Below, piece by piece: positions 60,301 through 64,000 of a stretch of DNA of 64,000 nt. A model generated the notes under the pieces. The model saw nothing but the letters and a program-made list of their open reading frames with translations. It was not told the origin of the DNA and searched no databases. Position numbers and translations under genes: made by a program. How positions within the stretch are numbered: the stretch's first letter is position 1; each line of letters opens with the position of its first letter. The stretch comes from Nevskia sp. (GTDB lineage: Bacteria; Pseudomonadota; Gammaproteobacteria; Nevskiales; Nevskiaceae), in assembly GCF_021732705.1 (NCBI RefSeq), contig NZ_JAKFUM010000002.1, positions 1 through 64,000 of the forward strand, given 5' to 3'.

Positions 60301-63300
60301 CGTCGTTCAGCTCGAAATCACGGGCGGCGGCGATGTCGATGCTGCCAGTGCCCGTGCGGATCATCGTCGGCTGGAACGCAATGCCGCGAGTAACCGGATC
60401 GGTGTAGCTCGTGTTGCCGCTGACGAAGACATTGCCGCCGTTGGTCAGCACGCCAACCGCGCCCGTGAACGCAGAGCTCGGGCGCAGCGCGAGCACATTG
60501 GCACTGGTGCTTTCTGCGCCGGCAATCAGGCGGAAGCTGCTGCTGGCACCGCCGGCGAGGCTTGCCGCGGCCAACGGCAATGGGTTTTCGGCGGTCGAGA
60601 CCGGGGACTCGCTGTTATCGACCGTTGCCAGCGCTGCGCCGGTGAACACCGGTGCCAGCATCGGCCGCGGCGCGTCCGGCAGTGCGATGCGGCGATTGAG
60701 GAAGCCACCTTCGATCCGCGCGAGATAGGCGTTGTAGTCGAGCAGATACTGGGCATAGCCCTGCGCGTTCAGCGGCAGCTGCGGCGCACCCAGACCGAGC
60801 CGCGCGACACCCAGCAGTTCGATGCGCGACGCGGGCGCCAGCGCCGTGATGGGCCTGGAATCGAGCTGCCCGACCGGCAGCAGCCCGTACAGCAGGTAGT
60901 TCAGATACTGCTCATACAGGCCGTAATACTGGGCGATCTGCGCATCCTGCGCGGGCGAGCCGTCGCCCGTCAGCATCGCTGGGGCATCGATCTGTCCGGC
61001 CAGCGCCGGGTACGCGCGGGTCAGCACCTCGTAGAGCGCTGCGACTTGCGCGAGGCTGCGCGCGCGCGGCGCCTGCAGGCCCAGCGGATTCGACAGCTGC
61101 ACGAAGCCGTCGCTGAGGCTGGCATTGACCTGCACATTGTTCGCGGCCCGCAACGTGACCACCGGCGCTTCATCGCCGTGGCGGTAGCGGAAGCGCACGA
61201 CGTTGCCGTTGGCATCGAGATCGGCCGCGCCAAGGTTCCAATTCGAGGCGACGGTGATGTCGCCGTTGTTGACGGTCAGATCCGGATTGCGCAGCTCGAT
61301 GCCAAGCCGGGTCTTGAGCCCGGCAACGCCCGCCAGACGTGTCTCGAACGCCAGCGGACCCTGCTGCAGGAAGCCCTGCAAGTTGGTCGCATAGAACGCC
61401 GGGTTGCTGGCCGGATCGATCACGCCATTGAAGCCGCTGCCGGCATCGGCCGCGCTCCACACGGCATACGCCTCGACACCGACTTCGCGCGCGCCGGTGA
61501 TGGTCGCACCGGCGTTGATCTCGACATTGACCTCGCCGCCGTCGACCAGACCGGCACGTAGATTCAGCGTGCCGCCTTCGAGCCCGCCAGCACGGCCACC
61601 GCTGACGTCGACCGTGGAACCAGACCCCAGCACGATGCGCCCGGCATTGGCCGCCGCGATCGCCTGATAGCCGAATGTCGGATCCAGGGCCGCGCCAGGG
61701 CCGCCGGTGGCTGGCGTTGCCACGGTGCCCGTCGACAGGCTCACGCGGCCGCCACGTTCGGTGGCCGAACTGCCGCGCGCCAGCAGGCTGCCGTTGACGG
61801 CAACGCCACTGAAACCGTTCAACGCGATCTGGCCACCCTTGATGCTGGAAGCGTCCAACGTGCCGTTGATCACGACGTTGCCATGCTCGGCGCTGATCGC
61901 CGGCACGGCGGCGGAACCTTCCACCGGCGTCAGCGGCACATCGGCGGTCAGACTGATGTCGCGTGCGCTCAGTCGATTGCCGCGGTCCAGCGTCAGGTTG
62001 CCGCGACGGCTGTGGATCGCGATCTGCTGATTGACGCCGCCGGCAGTCAGCGCCAAGGCAACCGCGTTCAGATCGACCGAGCTACCGATATCGAGCCGGT
62101 AGCTGCCGCCTTCATAGCTGCTGGCAGCACCGCCGAGCACGCGGCCCGTGCCGACAAAATCCAGACTCTGATTCAAGGCGCTGATCGCGATACTGCCGGC
62201 GTCGCCACCGGCTGCAGCGGCGCTGATGTCAAACGTGCTGGCGCCGTCGAGCACGACATTGCCAAGCGTGGCATCGAGGCTGATCGCTCCGGCGGACGCA
62301 AACTGCGTGGTGTCGAAGAACGTGCGCGCCAGACCGGACACGCTCAGCTCGGCCGCCGCCCCGAGGCGCAGGTCAGCGGATGTGGCCTGCAGGTTCAGCA
62401 GGCCGGCACGCGCGGCAACGCGCGAGTCGATGTCGAGGGCCGCCGCGGTCAGGCTCAAGGCACCGCCGAGGCCACCGTCGAGACTGGCCGCAGTCGATGC
62501 CGCATCGCTCAGCGACAGGTTGCCGAGCGTCAGCAGCCGAGTGTCGGCAGCGGTATCGACTGTGAACAGCGGCGCGGTCAGCGCCACCGTGCTGCGATCG
62601 AAATCGAAGCGGCCGATGCCGCTGCCGATGATCCGGTCGCGCACCGCGGCATTCACCGCGCCAAAGCCGACGAAGCGGGTGCTGCCGGCGCCGAAACGCA
62701 GGCTACCGACATTCAGCTGCAGGGCGTTCGTCGATTCGCCAGGTGGCGCGACGGCCGAGGCGCTGTCGCCGATGCCGCCGAACGACAGGCTGCGCGCGGT
62801 GATCGAGACCGCGCCGCCATCGCTGACGAAGCCGGTGGCGCGCAGATCAAGCGCGCTGTTGCCGAGCACGATATCAAGCGGTGCGAGGTCTGGCGTGGCG
62901 GCGCTGCCGCGCTGGCCAAGGAACGAGATCAGGCCGCTGCTGCGCAGGCGGATGCTGTCCGAAGCGGCCAGCTGTGCGAGCGTGCCGCTGCCGATTACGA
63001 GGCCGCCGGTCGTGGTGCTGACGCCATCGGCGACAAAGCTGATCGAGCCGGCATTGGCCTCGATCACGCGCGCCGAGAAGCGGGCTGTCGGGTCCACGAT
63101 GACATCGCGGCTGGCATCGAGCACCAGGCTGCGGCCGCCGGACACGCGGGCGCCGTTGCCGAGCTGCAGCAGGCCCCGCCCGCCGTCGGCGCTGACGTTG
63201 CTGCGGATGATGGGCGCCGCGTCGCGGTTCGAGACCCGCAGCAGCGCGCCGTCGCCAGCGAGCAGCAGCGGCGCACCGGTGGCAACCGGCTGGGCCGCGT

Positions 63301-64000
63301 CTTCGTCGGACAGCGGTGTCGTGCGGATCACCGAACCGCTATCGATCAACAGGCCGTTCGCGGCATTCGGATCGGCGTCCGCGCTGCCGGCGGCGGCAGC
63401 GTCAGTGCGCGTCACGAGAATCAGCTCCGAGCCGGCCAGTGCGGACGCTTCGTCGTTGCTGACGACGACGCTGTTGGCCAGCGCACGGATCGTGGTGCCG
63501 GCGCTGTCGGTGCTGCGCACACCGCCCACGAGCAGGCTGGCCGCACCAATGCCGTTGAGATCACCGACCGCGAGCTGCACGTAGCCATCGCGCGTGGTGG
63601 CGCCGGCACCGATGATCTGGATGTCGCGCGCGGCGATGTCGACCTGCGCGGTGGTGCCGCGTTCGATCACGGTGCTGCCGTCGGCGCGGACGATCGAGCG
63701 CTGGCCGCCGCTCGCGTTCAGCGTGGCATCGAGATTGACGCTGCGTGTCGCCGCCAGCACCAGCTGCCCGGCATCGAGCGGACGCTGGGCGGCCACGGTG
63801 CCAGCATCGGCAGCGAGCCGCGAGAAGTAGTCGTTGGCGCTGGTCAGCGTGTACTGCGAGTACTGCTGCCAGACGGCATTTGTCTGCACGATGAAGCGGG
63901 TGCTGCGGGCATCGCGCGCCGACTCGTTGCGGCCCACGCGGGCGTAGCCGTCCTGGAAGTAGCCGGCACTCAGATAGCTGCCATCAGGCAGTACGACGTT
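57326..64000 (-). CDS. Filamentous-haemagglutinin-family exoprotein, C-terminal part (start outside the window)
   Basis: The frame is open to the right edge, giving 2224 visible residues, and no signal peptide or TPS secretion domain is included, so the gene begins beyond the window. The sequence is a long run of beta-helix-forming repeats rich in G, A, S, N and D (for example GGRVSLSTGTV and GDIRLFTDRSLLLAQSRVFTEQGGNIVIWSSNADINAGRGART). The last stretch matches the DUF3739 C-terminal module of FhaB-like large exoproteins, ending VITVEVYGFGTPDEEQKRRLQR as the C-terminus (given in outline). Such proteins are two-partner-secreted adhesins or haem/siderophore-related surface fibres. No TpsB transporter gene lies in the window. 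Confidence 0.85.
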   Translation of the reverse strand, partial: NVVLPDGSYLSAGYFQDGYARVGRNESARDARSTRFIVQTNAVWQQYSQYTLTSANDYFSRLAADAGTVAAQRPLDAGQLVLAATRSVNLDATLNASGGQRSIVRADGSTVIERGTTAQVDIAARDIQIIGAGATTRDGYVQLAVGDLNGIGAASLLVGGVRSTDSAGTTIRALANSVVVSNDEASALAGSELILVTRTDAAAAGSADADPNAANGLLIDSGSVIRTTPLSDEDAAQPVATGAPLLLAGDGALLRVSNRDAAPIIRSNVSADGGRGLLQLGNGARVSGGRSLVLDASRDVIVDPTARFSARVIEANAGSISFVADGVSTTTGGLVIGSGTLAQLAASDSIRLRSSGLISFLGQRGSAATPDLAPLDIVLGNSALDLRATGFVSDGGAVSITARSLSFGGIGDSASAVAPPGESTNALQLNVGSLRFGAGSTRFVGFGAVNAAVRDRIIGSGIGRFDFDRSTVALTAPLFTVDTAADTRLLTLGNLSLSDAASTAASLDGGLGGALSLTAAALDIDSRVAARAGLLNLQATSADLRLGAAAELSVSGLARTFFDTTQFASAGAISLDATLGNVVLDGASTFDISAAAAGGDAGSIAISALNQSLDFVGTGRVLGGAASSYEGGSYRLDIGSSVDLNAVALALTAGGVNQQIAIHSRRGNLTLDRGNRLSARDISLTADVPLTPVEGSAAVPAISAEHGNVVINGTLDASSIKGGQIALNGFSGVAVNGSLLARGSSATERGGRVSLSTGTVATPATGGPGAALDPTFGYQAIAAANAGRIVLGSGSTVDVSGGRAGGLEGGTLNLRAGLVDGGEVNVEINAGATITGAREVGVEAYAVWSAADAGSGFNGVIDPASNPAFYATNLQGFLQQGPLAFETRLAGVAGLKTRLGIELRNPDLTVNNGDITVASNWNLGAADLDANGNVVRFRYRHGDEAPVVTLRAANNVQVNASLSDGFVQLSNPLGLQAPRARSLAQVAALYEVLTRAYPALAGQIDAPAMLTGDGSPAQDAQIAQYYGLYEQYLNYLLYGLLPVGQLDSRPITALAPASRIELLGVARLGLGAPQLPLNAQGYAQYLLDYNAYLARIEGGFLNRRIALPDAPRPMLAPVFTGAALATVDNSESPVSTAENPLPLAAASLAGGASSSFRLIAGAESTSANVLALRPSSAFTGAVGVLTNGGNVFVSGNTSYTDPVTRGIAFQPTMIRTGTGSIDIAAARDFELNDGIAPGVVYTAGAPRAGTVAETGSRILQPGLFDPRYTDGVIGDVAVGQYIVSGIVQPEAAGDIRLVAQRDITGVQSAYSNSSNAGQYWWQWLDTGNDVRHSLDSLHFGNTQLVAGGIAEVLSTSINFGAFGQGFLSAGGDIDIDAGRNITSLSVSLPTTYFRSTGEDGSQVINTAGGGDLRVHAGGDLLSGSYFVAQGEGRIRTDGQIGSSRGTGVNGLATILAVQDGVLDVAARGSVTLAGLYNPSYLPASLPGPLFSANSQAYSARSAISVTATTGDLRYGSLPIDLSNDVFGTGLSLPGNGSVRRDGDILPATVRLTALDGSLSIEKSGGLFPSSIGNLNLFANDSIRFASTMTINLIDDGNDSRDDRYFGLIDADPTNLPSALNQPTAAGAANLAPSLTTGYRYISSTSNALLHAQTALHGTDYTPARIYALTGDIRGGVVGSDGILRDALVLAPDKAALVQAGRDIVNLSFQGQHVHNSDVSRIVAGRDLLDTTGGIDESVNGRNVFGSEPSLVLAGPGELQIVAGRNIGPLTNQNQIIDGRSRPVDPSNSVPRDVGSAPITGINSVGNLFNPFLPRDGADITVQFGVGPGMATQAFIDRYIDPATAAPAPGVRRYDAELVRFIQDYQQGLDVNTGFVRDQRPLPPALLPGEAYAVFRALPTYIQQRFVGQVFFDVLRTVGIDFGNPDSPFNGQYVRGYQAIETLFPSALGYTANNLTGVGANGALLDAAGNPMLASTGNLDLRGTTVQSQQGGTISIFGPGGEALLGSTSAPPFATDAQGRLFAGPGTQGLLSLEQGDIRLFTDRSLLLAQSRVFTEQGGNIVIWSSNADINAGRGARTTAELPLPSFTCNVDFYCLVDARGQVSGAGIATLQTVAGAEPGDVALIAPAGTVDAGDAGIRVSGNLIVAARAVANADNVQVQGTSIGLRLSAIDSGTLNSGSAAAAAATQQAAALAARPIDRAATVITVEVYGFGTPDEEQKRRLQR

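Overview
The window looks like chromosomal DNA of a GC-rich, Gram-negative, chemoheterotrophic gammaproteobacterium. The evidence is an enterobacterial-type rRNA leader with boxA, a homodimeric-type pyruvate dehydrogenase E1, an Entner-Doudoroff/glycogen metabolism block, a tripartite RND pump, outer-membrane porins and a filamentous-haemagglutinin-type exoprotein. A Nevskiales/Xanthomonadales-like lineage is my guess from gene style only; no species call is possible.

Layout. 1-377: the 5' end of an rRNA operon running off the left edge (minus strand), with two tandem near-consensus sigma-70 promoters and boxA. 0.4-2.5 kb: an MddA-like S-methyltransferase and two small exported proteins of unknown function. 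2.6-7.5 kb: edd-eda on one strand and zwf-pgl divergently, so glucose-6-phosphate goes to pyruvate plus glyceraldehyde-3-phosphate. 7.6-15.3 kb: an M20 peptidase, a Tat-exported vanadium-type haloperoxidase with a perfect FNR/ANR-type palindrome upstream, an APH-like phosphotransferase coupled to a small partner, and a DUF6795 protein next to a class 3 lipase. 15.3-24.7 kb: a complete glycogen block, glgB-glgX-malQ divergent from glgC-glgA. 24.8-29.2 kb: cysC, a small exported beta-rich protein, and a solitary aceE.

29.3-42.6 kb: an apparent six-gene operon, read right to left: RND adaptor, RND pump, NodT-type outer-membrane channel, a 1629-residue soluble histidine kinase with seven GAF-like modules, a NarL/LuxR response regulator, and a ferritin-like/4Fe-4S/double-CDGSH fusion protein. 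43.1-50.2 kb: a LysR regulator divergent from a tight seven-gene operon (pirin, isochorismatase-like hydrolase, XapX, YtcJ-type amidohydrolase with a Cys/His-rich tail, DUF1275, DoxX, alginate-export-type porin) that looks like one uncharacterised import/catabolic or detoxification pathway. 50.5-55.4 kb: a tRNA 3'-end remnant with its terminator, then antibiotic-biosynthesis-monooxygenase-like, HbpS/GlcG-like and class II UvrA genes divergent from a GlxA/AraC regulator; this may be an acquired genotoxin-response module. 55.7-64 kb: a secreted PstS/DING-like phosphate-binding protein and the C-terminal 2224 residues of a filamentous-haemagglutinin-family exoprotein whose start lies beyond the right edge.

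No CRISPR array, complete insertion sequence, prophage or intact tRNA gene was seen. Most start choices rest on Shine-Dalgarno spacing, signal peptides and family length.
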